DNA from: Rubrivirga sp046845755
Lineage (GTDB): Bacteria > Bacteroidota > Rhodothermia > Rhodothermales > Rubricoccaceae
Assembly (NCBI RefSeq): GCF_046845755.1
Contig: NZ_CP177357.1
Coordinates: forward strand, 124,001 to 188,000
Length of the DNA stretch: 64,000 nucleotides
Direction: 5' to 3'
Shown here: one piece after another, positions 34,766-43,397 of the stretch
Position numbering within the stretch: position 1 is the first letter of the stretch
Layout of the letters: each line of letters begins with the position of its first letter
Position numbers and translations under genes: made by a program
The notes under the pieces: model-generated
The model's input: only the letters and a program-made list of their open reading frames with translations
Databases searched by the model: none
What the model was told of the DNA's origin: nothing

Positions 34766-37066
34766 TCACCGCCCGCCGCCGAAGGCCAGCGACAGCGACA
34801 CATTCGGAAGAATCGGCAGCTGGCGCACCTCGCCGACCTCGACCGGGTTGGCGTCGAAGTCGTAGGTCACGAACCACAAGTTGCGGCGGTTGTACACGTT
34901 CACCAGCTGGAGCTGCAGCTCGTAGTCCGCGAACGACCACGCGCCGCGCTTGGTCGCGCCCACGTCGACGCGGTGGTAGGGCTGGAGGCGCGCCGTGTTG
35001 AGCCCGTTCGAGACCAGCACGGGCAGCGTGTCGTCCTGGAACGGCAGCCCCGTCGCCTCGAACACGCCGGCCGGCGTCGTGTAGGCCTGCCCCGTCGCGT
35101 ACGCCCCGGCGACCGTCGCCTGCCAGCCGCGCCCGAGGTCGTATTGGGCGACCGCCGTCAGGTCGTGGAGGCGGTCGTACTTCGGCGGGAAGTAGCTCTG
35201 AAACGCCTCCGACTGGTCCGGGTACCGCCGCCGCGTCGCCCCGATCGTGTAGCCGACGAGCCCCGTCAGCCGGCCCAAGCCGCGCTCCAGCAAGAACTCC
35301 GCGCCGTAGGCGTAGCCCTCGCCAAAGCGGAACAGGCTCTGGTAGTCGAGCCCGGCCACGTCCTGGTTGTTGGGGTCGATGTCGAACAGGTCGCGCAGCG
35401 TCCGCCCGTAGACCTCGACGTCGAGCCGGTACGCCTCGCCGAGGTTCGTCTTGACGCCGAGCACGACCTGCTCCGACGCCTGCGGCGGCACGCCCACGCC
35501 CGTCGTCACCCAGGTGTCGAAGCCCGAGAACGCCTCGTTCGAGATCAGCGACAGGAACTGGTGGTAGCGCCCGGCCGCGAGCTGGACCACTAGGTCCTCG
35601 CCCATCGTGCGCTCGAGCTGCACCTGGGGCGAGAACCGGAGGTACGCCGAGCCGACCGGCGCCTGGGCGTCGAGCAGGTCGTCGGTCTCGCTCCGGAAGT
35701 ACTCCGCGCGCACGCCGCCCGTGGCGATCCACTCGCCCGCGCGCACCTTGCCCTGCACGTAGCCCGAGGCGTAGCGCGAGGGGTTCTCGTAGTCGGTCTG
35801 CGTGTTGCCGTTGAAGCTGCTCGCGAGCCCCAGGGTCAAAAACCCGCCCCAGACGCCCGCGCGCGCCTCGAACCGCTCGTTCGGGAGCCACTCCACGTCC
35901 CCGCGCGCCGAGTAGTCGGTCAGCGTGTTCGGCCGCTCGAACTCGGTCCCGGCAAAGCTGCCGACGGGGTAGCTGAAGTAGCGGCTCGCCGTCAGGCGGA
36001 GCTGGGCGAACGCCGTGCCCGACAAGATCCGGTTGTAGGCGAGCGAGCCCGTCCGATTCCCGTAGTCGAGGTCGAACCGGGCGTCGTCGCCGAACGGCAC
36101 GACGACCTTGTCGCGGCCGGCGTACGTCGCCAGCGACACGCGGTCGTTCGGCGTCAGGTCCAGGCTGACCTTTCCGTTCAGGTCGTAAAAGTAAAAACTC
36201 TCCGGGATGCCGTCCTGGTCGAGCTGCTCGCGCAGGACCGCCAGGAGGGGTTCCAGCGTCGAGCGCCGCGCGTTGAACGAGTACGAGCCCGACGCGCCGG
36301 CCGGCAGCGGCCCCTCCACGCCGACGCGGCTCGCGAGCAGGCCCAGGCTCAGCGAGCCGGCCGTGCTCCGCCGGTTCCCGTCCCGGTTGTACACGTCGAC
36401 GACCGAGCCCAGCCGCCCGCCGTACGTGCTCGGGTACGCGCCCTTGTACAAGCGCACGTCCTTGATGGCCTCGGTGTTGAAGGTCGAGAAGAAGCCGAAA
36501 AAGTGGGTCGGGTTGTACACCGTCGTCCCGTCGAGCAGGATCAGCGTCTGGTCCGGCGACCCGCCCCGGATGTAGAGCGCCGACGAGAAGTCGCTCGACG
36601 CCTTGACGCCGGGCAACAGCTGGATCGAGCGGAAGAGGTCGGCCTCGAAGACCGTCGGCAGCGCCTCCACCAGATCGATCGACACGTTCGCCGTGCCCGG
36701 CGCGCGCTCCTCCTCGATGGGCTCCTCGGCCTCGACGACCACCTCGCCAGTCGTCACCCCGGCCGGCTGGAGGTCCAGATCCAGCCGCCGCGTCTCGCCC
36801 GGCGCCAGCGTCACCGTCCGCCGCAGCGGCTCGAAGCCGAGGTAGCTGGCGGTAACGGTCGTCTCGCCCGCGGGCAGGTTGCCGAGTGTGTAGAACCCCT
36901 GCACGTTCGTCGCCGCCCCGCGGCCAGTCGCCTCGATGGTCACCGTCGCCTGGATCAGCGTCTCGCCCGACGCGGCGTCGCGGACGAACCCGTTGAGCGT
37001 GGCGGGCTGCGCACCGGCGGCGGCGGCGAGCAAAAACGCCAGCGGGGCGAGGAGGAGTCGGCGCAT
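34766..37066 (-). CDS. TonB-dependent receptor with carboxypeptidase-like regulatory domain
   Basis: This 766-residue outer-membrane receptor has a signal peptide (about 1-20), a carboxypeptidase-D-like beta domain (about 22-105, LNGFVRDAASGETLIQATVTIE), a plug (ADLFRSIQLLPGVKASSDFSS, LYIRGGSPDQTLILLDGTTVYN) and a large barrel ending LSLAFGGGR. It should import a nutrient using energy from TonB. It is paired with the DUF4249 lipoprotein downstream. It has no SusC-like signature length (about 1000) and no SusD neighbour, so it belongs to the smaller receptor class. Ligand unknown. Confidence 0.93.
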   Translation of the reverse strand: MRRLLLAPLAFLLAAAAGAQPATLNGFVRDAASGETLIQATVTIEATGRGAATNVQGFYTLGNLPAGETTVTASYLGFEPLRRTVTLAPGETRRLDLDLQPAGVTTGEVVVEAEEPIEEERAPGTANVSIDLVEALPTVFEADLFRSIQLLPGVKASSDFSSALYIRGGSPDQTLILLDGTTVYNPTHFFGFFSTFNTEAIKDVRLYKGAYPSTYGGRLGSVVDVYNRDGNRRSTAGSLSLGLLASRVGVEGPLPAGASGSYSFNARRSTLEPLLAVLREQLDQDGIPESFYFYDLNGKVSLDLTPNDRVSLATYAGRDKVVVPFGDDARFDLDYGNRTGSLAYNRILSGTAFAQLRLTASRYFSYPVGSFAGTEFERPNTLTDYSARGDVEWLPNERFEARAGVWGGFLTLGLASSFNGNTQTDYENPSRYASGYVQGKVRAGEWIATGGVRAEYFRSETDDLLDAQAPVGSAYLRFSPQVQLERTMGEDLVVQLAAGRYHQFLSLISNEAFSGFDTWVTTGVGVPPQASEQVVLGVKTNLGEAYRLDVEVYGRTLRDLFDIDPNNQDVAGLDYQSLFRFGEGYAYGAEFLLERGLGRLTGLVGYTIGATRRRYPDQSEAFQSYFPPKYDRLHDLTAVAQYDLGRGWQATVAGAYATGQAYTTPAGVFEATGLPFQDDTLPVLVSNGLNTARLQPYHRVDVGATKRGAWSFADYELQLQLVNVYNRRNLWFVTYDFDANPVEVGEVRQLPILPNVSLSLAFGGGR

Positions 37067-37484
37067 CGAGTCGGGGGGAGAGCGGGCCGGCCGGGGTCGT
37101 CGCTCCCTGCCGCATGCCGGGGGGACGCCGCAACACGGCCCCTTGTTACCCATCGTCGGTGAACCCTCGGCAGAGCCCGCCGCTCCGCGGACGCGGGCGG
37201 TGGTACGCGCGACGAGTAGGAGACGAGAACGCCCACGAGGCGATGTGCGGTCGCATCGGGCCCGGCGTCCATCTCACGGCGACTGGCGACATCCCGGGCC
37301 GGGGAGCGGCGATCGGCTTGCGAGTGGTGGCCGGGGCGCACGGCGTGCGAGGGGGCATCGGCGACGCCCGGGCCGTGCTCGGTCGTCCGTTGAGCGCAGG
37401 CTCCGCATCGGCAGATGCGGTGGGAATCCCCTATGGGGATCCCTCGGCAGTGAGGGTAACCTCCGGCTTGCCGCCGTCGCCTCG
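37067..37484. other. 418-bp intergenic region between divergent receptor and sulfatase genes
   Basis: No gene was recognised. Two small palindromes lie close to the sulfatase start: CCGCATCGGCAGATGCGG (37400-37417) and GGGAATCCCCTATGGGGATCCC (37420-37441). They could be operator sites or hairpins in the sulfatase leader. The rest shows no terminator or RNA signature. Confidence 0.4.
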
Positions 37485-39131
37485 ATGTCCCTCCTGTTCG
37501 CGCTCGTTCTCCGCCTGCTCCTCGCCGCGGCGTCCGGGCCCGACGCGCCTCCGGCCGGGCTCGGCGACGGCCCCGACGTCATCGTCATTCTGGCCGACGA
37601 CCTCGGCTTCGGGGACGTCGGCTACAACGGGTCCGAGATCGCCACGCCCGAGATCGACCGGCTGGCGGCCGAGGGCGTGGTCCTCGACCGGTTCTACGTC
37701 TCGCCATTGTGCTCGCCGTCGCGGGCGGGGCTCCTGACCGGGCGCTACCCGCTGCGCGCCGGGATCTCGGAGCCCATCACCCACACCGATACGGTTGGCC
37801 TCGCCCCCTACCAGAAGACGCTCGCCGACGACTTCCGCCGGGGCGGCTACGAGACGGCGGTCATCGGGAAGTGGCACCTCGGGACGGCCTGCCACCACCA
37901 CCCGCTCCGCCACGGGTTCGACTCGTTCGTCGGGCTCATCGGGGGCGGGGCCAACTACTTCACGCGACGGACCTCGATCGGCTACGACTGGTGGCGGGAC
38001 TACGCGCCCGAGCGCCCGGACGGCTACACGACGGACTTGCTGGCGGATGAGGCCGTCGCGCTCCTGTCTCGGCCGCGAGCGGGGCCGCTGTTCCTCTACC
38101 TCCCGTTCACCGCGCCCCACACGCCGCTCAACGCGCTCGACGAGGACCTCGCGGAGTACCCCGACCTCCCCGAGCCGCGCCGGACGTACGCGGCGATGGT
38201 CACGGCGCTCGACCGGGCCGTCGGCCGGGTCATGACGGCGGTCCAGGCGTCGGGCCGCCCGACGCTCGTGTGGTTCCTGTCCGACAACGGCGGCGTCGAG
38301 CGGTTCGGCGCGGACAACGGCCCGCTCCGCGGTAGGAAGGGGGGCACGCGCGAGGGCGGCATCCGAGTGCCGTCCGTCGTGTGGTACCCGCCGCTCGGCG
38401 TGCGGCGCGTCGACCACCCCGTGTGGTACCTCGACGTGGCCCCCACGCTCCACGGCCTCGCCGGCCTCCCGGCACCGGCCCGGCGGCTCGACGGGGCCGA
38501 CCAGAGCGCCCAACTGGCCGGCGCCGCCGCGTCGTCGTCGCTCCTCGATCGCACGCTCGTGTCGCACCGTCGGCTGACCAACGGGGGGTACTGGACGGGC
38601 GCACAGTCGGCCCGTTGGAAGTACGTCGGGCGCGACCTCGGCGGGAGAGTCCGTCACGAGCTCTACGACCTCCTCGCCGACCCGGCGGAGACGTCGGACC
38701 TGGCCCGGACTCACCGCGACACCCTCCGGTCGCTTCAGCGCCAGGCCCAGCGGTACGGCGCCCGGACGCCGGCGTGGGCGTCCCACGACGTGTCGCTCAC
38801 CGTCCGCCGGGTCCCGGATCTTTCCACGTGCGAGGCCGCCGCCCGGTCGGCCGTCCGGGCCGAGAGGGCCAGCGCGTCGGCAGGCCGCCGCGTGTGGGCG
38901 GTGCCGAACCCCGCCGCGGACCCCTCGATCGAGGTGAGCGGCCCCCCCGTCGATCGGGCGCGCGTCGACGTGTTCGACGTCCTCGGTCGCCGCGTCCAGA
39001 CGCTCCACGACGGCCCCCTCGGCACCTCGGCCTCGTTCCGGCTCGGGGCCGAGGTGCCCCCGGGGGTGTACGTGGTTCGGGTGACGGAGCCCGCGGGCCC
39101 GACGATCTCCTCGTTCACCGTCGGCCGCTAG
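37485..39131 (+). CDS. sulfatase with T9SS sorting domain, copy 1
   Basis: This 548-residue secreted enzyme has a signal-like N-terminus, the metal-binding ILADDLGFGDVGYNG, and the formylglycine motif Cys76-Ser-Pro-Ser-Arg within LCSPSRAGLLTGRYPLR. Further family landmarks are VIGKWHLG, FTAPHTPLNA and FLSDNGG. It should cleave sulfate esters outside the cell once Cys76 is converted to formylglycine. The last about 80 residues (VPNPAADPSIEVS, DVFDVLGRRVQTL, PPGVYVVRV) are a T9SS sorting domain. It is divergent from the TonB receptor and nearly duplicated by the gene at 39585. Confidence 0.94.
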   Translation: MSLLFALVLRLLLAAASGPDAPPAGLGDGPDVIVILADDLGFGDVGYNGSEIATPEIDRLAAEGVVLDRFYVSPLCSPSRAGLLTGRYPLRAGISEPITHTDTVGLAPYQKTLADDFRRGGYETAVIGKWHLGTACHHHPLRHGFDSFVGLIGGGANYFTRRTSIGYDWWRDYAPERPDGYTTDLLADEAVALLSRPRAGPLFLYLPFTAPHTPLNALDEDLAEYPDLPEPRRTYAAMVTALDRAVGRVMTAVQASGRPTLVWFLSDNGGVERFGADNGPLRGRKGGTREGGIRVPSVVWYPPLGVRRVDHPVWYLDVAPTLHGLAGLPAPARRLDGADQSAQLAGAAASSSLLDRTLVSHRRLTNGGYWTGAQSARWKYVGRDLGGRVRHELYDLLADPAETSDLARTHRDTLRSLQRQAQRYGARTPAWASHDVSLTVRRVPDLSTCEAAARSAVRAERASASAGRRVWAVPNPAADPSIEVSGPPVDRARVDVFDVLGRRVQTLHDGPLGTSASFRLGAEVPPGVYVVRVTEPAGPTISSFTVGR

Positions 39132-39501
39132 ACGCTCGCGCACCGACTCCCCGGATCCGGTCGAGCGACGGCGGCGCGTCGACGCAGAACGACGACGAGT
39201 CGGCGACGAGCCGCCGGGGGTCACCGCTGGCGGGGTACCGCGAGACCGCCGTGCCCCGCGTCCACCGCAGCACGAGGGCCCCGTCCTCGACGGCCCAGGT
39301 GTGGACGGTGTCGCGGCGGACCGAGTCGGGGTGGGCGTAGCTCCACGCCATCTGGCCGTCGGGGTCGAGGCGGACGTAGGCCGTGGCGATCTCGGGCGCC
39401 GGGCAGACCTCGCGCCACGTCGTCCCGGCGAGGTCGGCGCGCACCAGTCGCGGGGCGCCGGCGCACGCGCCGAGGGCGAGGAGGAGGGCGAGAGGGCGCA
39501 T
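39115..39501 (-). CDS. small lipoprotein of unknown function
   Basis: The 128-residue product has a short signal ending in LLLALGAC. The mature part has GTTWREVCPAPE, YVRLDPDGQMAWSYA and VEDGALVLRWTRG, which look like a small META/lipocalin-like beta domain, and two Cys (VCPAP, SFCVD) that may form a disulfide. It lies between the two sulfatases on the opposite strand. Its 3' end overlaps the last 17 bp of sulfatase 1. No family assigned. Confidence 0.65.
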   Translation of the reverse strand: MRPLALLLALGACAGAPRLVRADLAGTTWREVCPAPEIATAYVRLDPDGQMAWSYAHPDSVRRDTVHTWAVEDGALVLRWTRGTAVSRYPASGDPRRLVADSSSFCVDAPPSLDRIRGVGARASSGRR

Positions 39502-39584
39502 AGCGTCAGTCTACGGCTCGGGTAGTAGGTGCCGCGTGCGCCGCGCGCCCGCTTCTACCTTGGCGCACCGATCCCGCCCGCGCC

Positions 39585-41195
39585 GTGTCCGTTCGCTCGC
39601 TCGCCGTCGCCCTGTGGGTCCTCGCCAGCGGCGTGGCGGCCCAGCCCGACGTCGTCGTGATCGTGGCCGACGACCTCGGGTTCGCCGACGTCGGCTACCA
39701 CGGCTCCGACATCGAGACCCCGCACCTCGACGCGCTCGCGGGCCAGGGCGTCGTGCTCGACCGGTTCTACGTCTCGCCGCTGTGCTCCCCGTCGCGCGCG
39801 GGCTTGCTGACCGGGCGCTACCCGCTGCGCGCCGGCATCGCCGAGCCCGTCACGCACGCCGACACGACGGGCCTGGGCCCCGACATCGCCACGCTCGCCG
39901 ACGACTTCCGGGCGGGCGGCTACGAGACGGCGGTCATCGGGAAGTGGCACCTCGGGACGGCCTGCCACCACCACCCGCTCCGCCACGGGTTCGACTCGTT
40001 CGTCGGGCTCGCCAGCGGCGGGGCCCACTACCTCACGCGTCAGACGGCCGTCGGCGTCGACTGGTGGCGGGGCTACCTCCCAGACCGCCCGGACGGGTAC
40101 ACGACGGACCTCATCGCGGCCGAGGCGGTCTACGCGCTGACCCGGCCCCGCGCGGGCCCGCTGTTCCTCTACCTCCCGTTCACCGCGCCCCACACGCCGC
40201 TCAACGCGCCCGACGAGGACCTCGCGGAGTACCCCGACCTCCCCGAGCCGCGCCGGACGTACGCGGCGATGGTCACGGCGCTCGACCGGGCCGTCGGCCG
40301 GGTGATGGCGGCGGTCCAGGCGAGCGGACGCCCGACGCTCGTGTGGTTCCTGTCCGACAACGGCGGCATCGAGCGGCACGGCGGCCGGAACGCCCCGCTG
40401 CGCGGCGAGAAGGGCCAGACGTACGAGGGCGGTGTCCGCGTCCCCTCCGTCGTGTGGTACCCGCCGTGGGGCGCGCGCGCCATCGACCACCCCGTGTGGT
40501 ACCTCGACGTGGCGCCGACCGTGCTCGCGGCAGCCGGCCTCCCGGCACCGGCCCGTGCGCTCGACGGCGCCGACCTCGGGCCTCAGCTCGCCGGGGCCCC
40601 GTTCACCCAGCCCCTACTGGACCGCGTGCTGTACGCGTACCGCCGCAACGGGCCCGACGCCTCGTGGCTCGCCGCCCAGTCGGCGACGTGGAAGCTGGTC
40701 CAGCGCGCCGTCCGCGCGCGCGTCACGCGCGAGCTGTTCCGCATCGACCGCGACCCCGGCGAGACGGCCGACAGCGTGGCCGCCTACCCCGCCCTCGCCG
40801 ACGCCCTGGCCGCCCAGGCCGAGGCCTACGCGGCGCTCACCCCGGTCGGCGCCGCGCACGACGTGACGCTCACCGTGAACCGGCCCCAGGACTTCTCGGG
40901 CTGCGACGGGGGCTCGCCTCCGCCGTCGGCGCCGGGCCCGAACGGCCGCTGGCTCCGGGCCACGCCCAACCCCGCCGCCGCCGGGCTGGCGGTCCGCGTC
41001 GGCGGCCTGCCCGCCGAGGGCGCCCGCGTCGAGGTCTTCGACGCCGTGGGCCGCCGCGTCCGCGTGCTCCACGACGGGCCGCTCGCGCCCGACCAGACGT
41101 TCCGCTCGGCGCCCGGCCTGCCCGCCGGTCTCTACCTCGTCCGCGTGACCGAGCCGGCGGGCGTCACCACGGCGCGCGTGACGGTCGGCCGGTAG
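39585..41195 (+). CDS. sulfatase with T9SS sorting domain, copy 2
   Basis: The 536-residue product, GTG-started, has a signal peptide (about 1-19, ending GVAAQ), the formylglycine motif at Cys67 (CSPSRAGLLTGRYPLR), VIGKWHLG, PFTAPHTPLNA and FLSDNGG. The C-terminus (TPNPAAAGLAVRV, EVFDAVGRRVRVL, PAGLYLVRV) is a T9SS sorting domain. It is highly similar to sulfatase 1 along its length, with stretches of the two genes nearly identical at the nucleotide level. A difference in the metal-binding region or pocket could give different substrates. It converges on the baeRF gene behind a shared terminator zone. Confidence 0.94.
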   Translation: MSVRSLAVALWVLASGVAAQPDVVVIVADDLGFADVGYHGSDIETPHLDALAGQGVVLDRFYVSPLCSPSRAGLLTGRYPLRAGIAEPVTHADTTGLGPDIATLADDFRAGGYETAVIGKWHLGTACHHHPLRHGFDSFVGLASGGAHYLTRQTAVGVDWWRGYLPDRPDGYTTDLIAAEAVYALTRPRAGPLFLYLPFTAPHTPLNAPDEDLAEYPDLPEPRRTYAAMVTALDRAVGRVMAAVQASGRPTLVWFLSDNGGIERHGGRNAPLRGEKGQTYEGGVRVPSVVWYPPWGARAIDHPVWYLDVAPTVLAAAGLPAPARALDGADLGPQLAGAPFTQPLLDRVLYAYRRNGPDASWLAAQSATWKLVQRAVRARVTRELFRIDRDPGETADSVAAYPALADALAAQAEAYAALTPVGAAHDVTLTVNRPQDFSGCDGGSPPPSAPGPNGRWLRATPNPAAAGLAVRVGGLPAEGARVEVFDAVGRRVRVLHDGPLAPDQTFRSAPGLPAGLYLVRVTEPAGVTTARVTVGR

Positions 41196-41201
41196 CGGTG
41201 C

Positions 41202-41243
41202 CAAAAAAGACCGCCCCGCCAGCACTCGCTGGCAGGGCGGGGA
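41202..41243 (-). terminator. rho-independent terminator of the baeRF gene
   Basis: Arms CCGCCCCGCCAGC (41211-41223) and GCTGGCAGGGCGG (about 41228-41240) pair, and the plus strand has AAAAAA just before the left arm, giving a T-run on the minus strand. It lies 21 bp beyond the baeRF stop and also just after the convergent sulfatase. Confidence 0.85.
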
Positions 41244-41263
41244 TTCCATCCGGGAGCCGGGCC

Positions 41264-42448
41264 CTAGAACCGCAGGAGCGCGGCGGCGGGGCCGTGCGCC
41301 GCGAGCGCCTGGCGCCCGGCGTCGGAGTGGACGAGCTCGAGGCTGGCGCCCTGCTCCATGGCCTTGTCGAGCATGAGCTCGACCAGGTCCGCGACGGGGC
41401 TCACGTCGCCGCCGGTCGCCGCGTACGTGCCCTCGGTCTGGGTCGTGAGCATCCCCGAGGCCGCGTCGATGCCGCCCGGGATCGTCTGGTCGCCGTCGAC
41501 GACGAGCGTCATCACGCGCTGCTGGTTGAGCATGTCGAGCGTGTCGTCGAGCCCGGCGACGGCGCGCGACGAGAGCAGCTCCTGCACCTTGCCCAGCGTC
41601 TCGACCTCCTCGCGCGCCTCGACCTCGCGCTGGGCGGCCTCGGCGGCGTCGGCCACCTCGGCGGTCGTCGCCATGGTGTCGCAGGCGAACGAGCCGGCGA
41701 CCCGCTGGCGGACCGACTGGTCGAGCTGGTCGAGAAAGTCGGCCTCCATGTCGGCCGGGGCCGAGTACAGCACGTGGCGGGCCTCGAGCTCCTTGGCGAT
41801 GAGCTGGAGCGCGTGCGCCGAGCGCTGGGCCTGCTGGCGGCGGAGCTCGGACTTGCGGTCCTGCTTCTGGTCCTTCGAGACGAGGTCGGTCACGGCGAAC
41901 TCCTCGCCGTCGAGCTCATAGACCTCCTCGACGAGCCCGATCTGGGCGAAGAAGAAGCGGCTCTTGTGCATCGAGATCAGCGCCAGCACGAACCGGTCGT
42001 TCTCGTCGCGGATGCGCGCCAGCGGTCGGACGTACGGGTTGTCCGAGACGTGGACCGCGTTCGGCAGCTCGATGGCCGTGCCGAGCTGCTGGAACAGCCC
42101 CTGCTCCTCGCACGCGAAGAACACGACGCCGCGGCCGGTGCGCGGGAGCCCGGCCTCGAGCGCCTCGCGGATCCGCTCGCACTCGCGCTCGACGGCCTTC
42201 TTGTGGTCGCCGGCGTCGGCCACGGCCCGCTCGCACAGGTCCTTGAGCGTCGTCGTCCACGTGTTGCCCATCCGGGCCTCGGGCGTCATCTCGAGGTAGA
42301 GGCTCACGATCGGCGCGCCGGTCGAGCGCGTCTCGTTGAGCGTCGTGAGGTGGCTCGCGTCGAGAAAGTGGAAGCCGGGCGTCGAGGTGCGGCGGCGGAG
42401 CTCGGTGAGGAGGGCGTCGCGGTCGGCGGGGGAGAGGGAAGCGGGCAT
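41264..42448 (-). CDS. baeRF-type (bacterial eRF1/Vms1-like) protein
   Basis: The 394-residue cytoplasmic product resembles the bacterial relatives of archaeo-eukaryotic release factor 1. Recognisable regions are VSLYLEMTPEARMGNTW, GLPRTGRGVVFFACEEQGLFQQL, YVRPLARIRDENDRFVLALISMHKSRFFF, and the C-terminal TLDMLNQQRVMTLVVDGDQTIPGG with LVELMLDKAMEQGASLELVH. Known members are inferred to act on stalled or hibernating ribosomes, but a role here is not proven. The central region (about 200-300) is helical and rich in Gln/Arg. ATG 42448 is the best start. It is downstream of an ECF sigma factor gene on the same strand. Confidence 0.75.
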   Translation of the reverse strand: MPASLSPADRDALLTELRRRTSTPGFHFLDASHLTTLNETRSTGAPIVSLYLEMTPEARMGNTWTTTLKDLCERAVADAGDHKKAVERECERIREALEAGLPRTGRGVVFFACEEQGLFQQLGTAIELPNAVHVSDNPYVRPLARIRDENDRFVLALISMHKSRFFFAQIGLVEEVYELDGEEFAVTDLVSKDQKQDRKSELRRQQAQRSAHALQLIAKELEARHVLYSAPADMEADFLDQLDQSVRQRVAGSFACDTMATTAEVADAAEAAQREVEAREEVETLGKVQELLSSRAVAGLDDTLDMLNQQRVMTLVVDGDQTIPGGIDAASGMLTTQTEGTYAATGGDVSPVADLVELMLDKAMEQGASLELVHSDAGRQALAAHGPAAALLRF

Positions 42449-42473
42449 GGAGAAGGGGGAGGGGGGCGGCGCA

Positions 42474-42539
42474 CTCGGCACGGAGTACGCGATGCGGACA
42501 AGACGGTCGGCGTACCTCGTACCAAGTACCGGTGCCGAG
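42474..42539. repeat. inverted repeat between sigma factor and baeRF genes
   Basis: CTCGGCACGGAGTAC (42474-42488) and GTACCGGTGCCGAG (42526-42539) are near reverse complements about 37 bases apart. The inner part holds GTAC repeats (CGTACCTCGTACCAAGTAC). It lies in the leader of the baeRF gene and could be a hairpin, a transcript end or a binding site. No similar copy was spotted elsewhere in the window. Confidence 0.5.
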
Positions 42540-42553
42540 CGCCATACGGCGCC

Positions 42554-43252
42554 CTACGCGTCGGGCAGGGGGTCGCCGGTATACGAGTCGACGACGGGGT
42601 CGTCGTCATGAGCGTCGTCGACGGAGCCGATCCGCGCGCGCAGGCCCTCGCGGGCCAGGTTCATCTCGGCGGCGGCGTCCTTGAGCGAGACGTCGAGGAT
42701 CTGGGCCACGTCGGGCAGCGGCACCTCGAACTCGTCGTGCAGGATGACGGCCTGCCGGGCGTCGTCGCCGAGCACCGGGTCGGCCGGCTCCTCGCCGACG
42801 ATGATCTCCTCGTAGGTGTCGACGTCGAACGGCTGGCGGAACTCGTAGAACTGCTCGCCGACGGCGTCCTGGTCCTCGGTGTTGGGGAGCTCCTCGTCGA
42901 GCGAGATGGCCTTGCGGCGGGCGTAGCGGTCCTCGCGCTGAGTGTACCGCGCCAGCGACCGCGTCTGGAGGCCGAGCAGCCACGACCGGAACCCGAGGCG
43001 CGAGCCGTCGAACCGCGAGCGCAAGTCCCAGGCGCGCAGCAGCGTCTCGCCGACCAGCTCGTTCGGCGTCAGGTCGACGACGGCCGAGCGGTCGACGGGC
43101 TCGTCGGAGACCACGTCACGCTCGACGGCGAGTTGGCGCTCGGCGGCGGCGCGCAGGGTGTCGGTGTGGGCGGCGAGCGCCTCTTCGAAGGCGTCGCGGT
43201 CGCCATCGAGGGCGCGTTGCCAGAGGGCGGCGTCGGGGCGGTCGTCAGGCAT
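42554..43252 (-). CDS. ECF-type RNA polymerase sigma factor
   Basis: This 232-residue cytoplasmic protein has a sigma region 2-like core (DRDAFEEALAAHTDTLRAAAERQ, then FRSWLLGLQTRSLARYTQREDR) and a region 4-like helix-turn-helix (VILHDEFEVPLPDVAQILDVSLKDAAAEMNLAREGLRARI). A long acidic linker (EELPNTEDQD to GEEPADPVL, about 120-165) separates the two, which is larger than usual. No anti-sigma factor is adjacent. It is upstream of the baeRF gene with about 105 bp between them. Confidence 0.8.
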   Translation of the reverse strand: MPDDRPDAALWQRALDGDRDAFEEALAAHTDTLRAAAERQLAVERDVVSDEPVDRSAVVDLTPNELVGETLLRAWDLRSRFDGSRLGFRSWLLGLQTRSLARYTQREDRYARRKAISLDEELPNTEDQDAVGEQFYEFRQPFDVDTYEEIIVGEEPADPVLGDDARQAVILHDEFEVPLPDVAQILDVSLKDAAAEMNLAREGLRARIGSVDDAHDDDPVVDSYTGDPLPDA

Positions 43253-43397
43253 GGGGACGGGGGGGAGAGGGGAGCCCGAGAGGGCGGGCAGGTGTCAACC
43301 GGGCCCGGGCGTGGGAGGATCCGGAGGAAATGCAGGAACGCCCGTGCATCGGACCGCCCGCGCGTCAGAGTCTCCGCCAGCCCCAGCCCCCGCCCGC

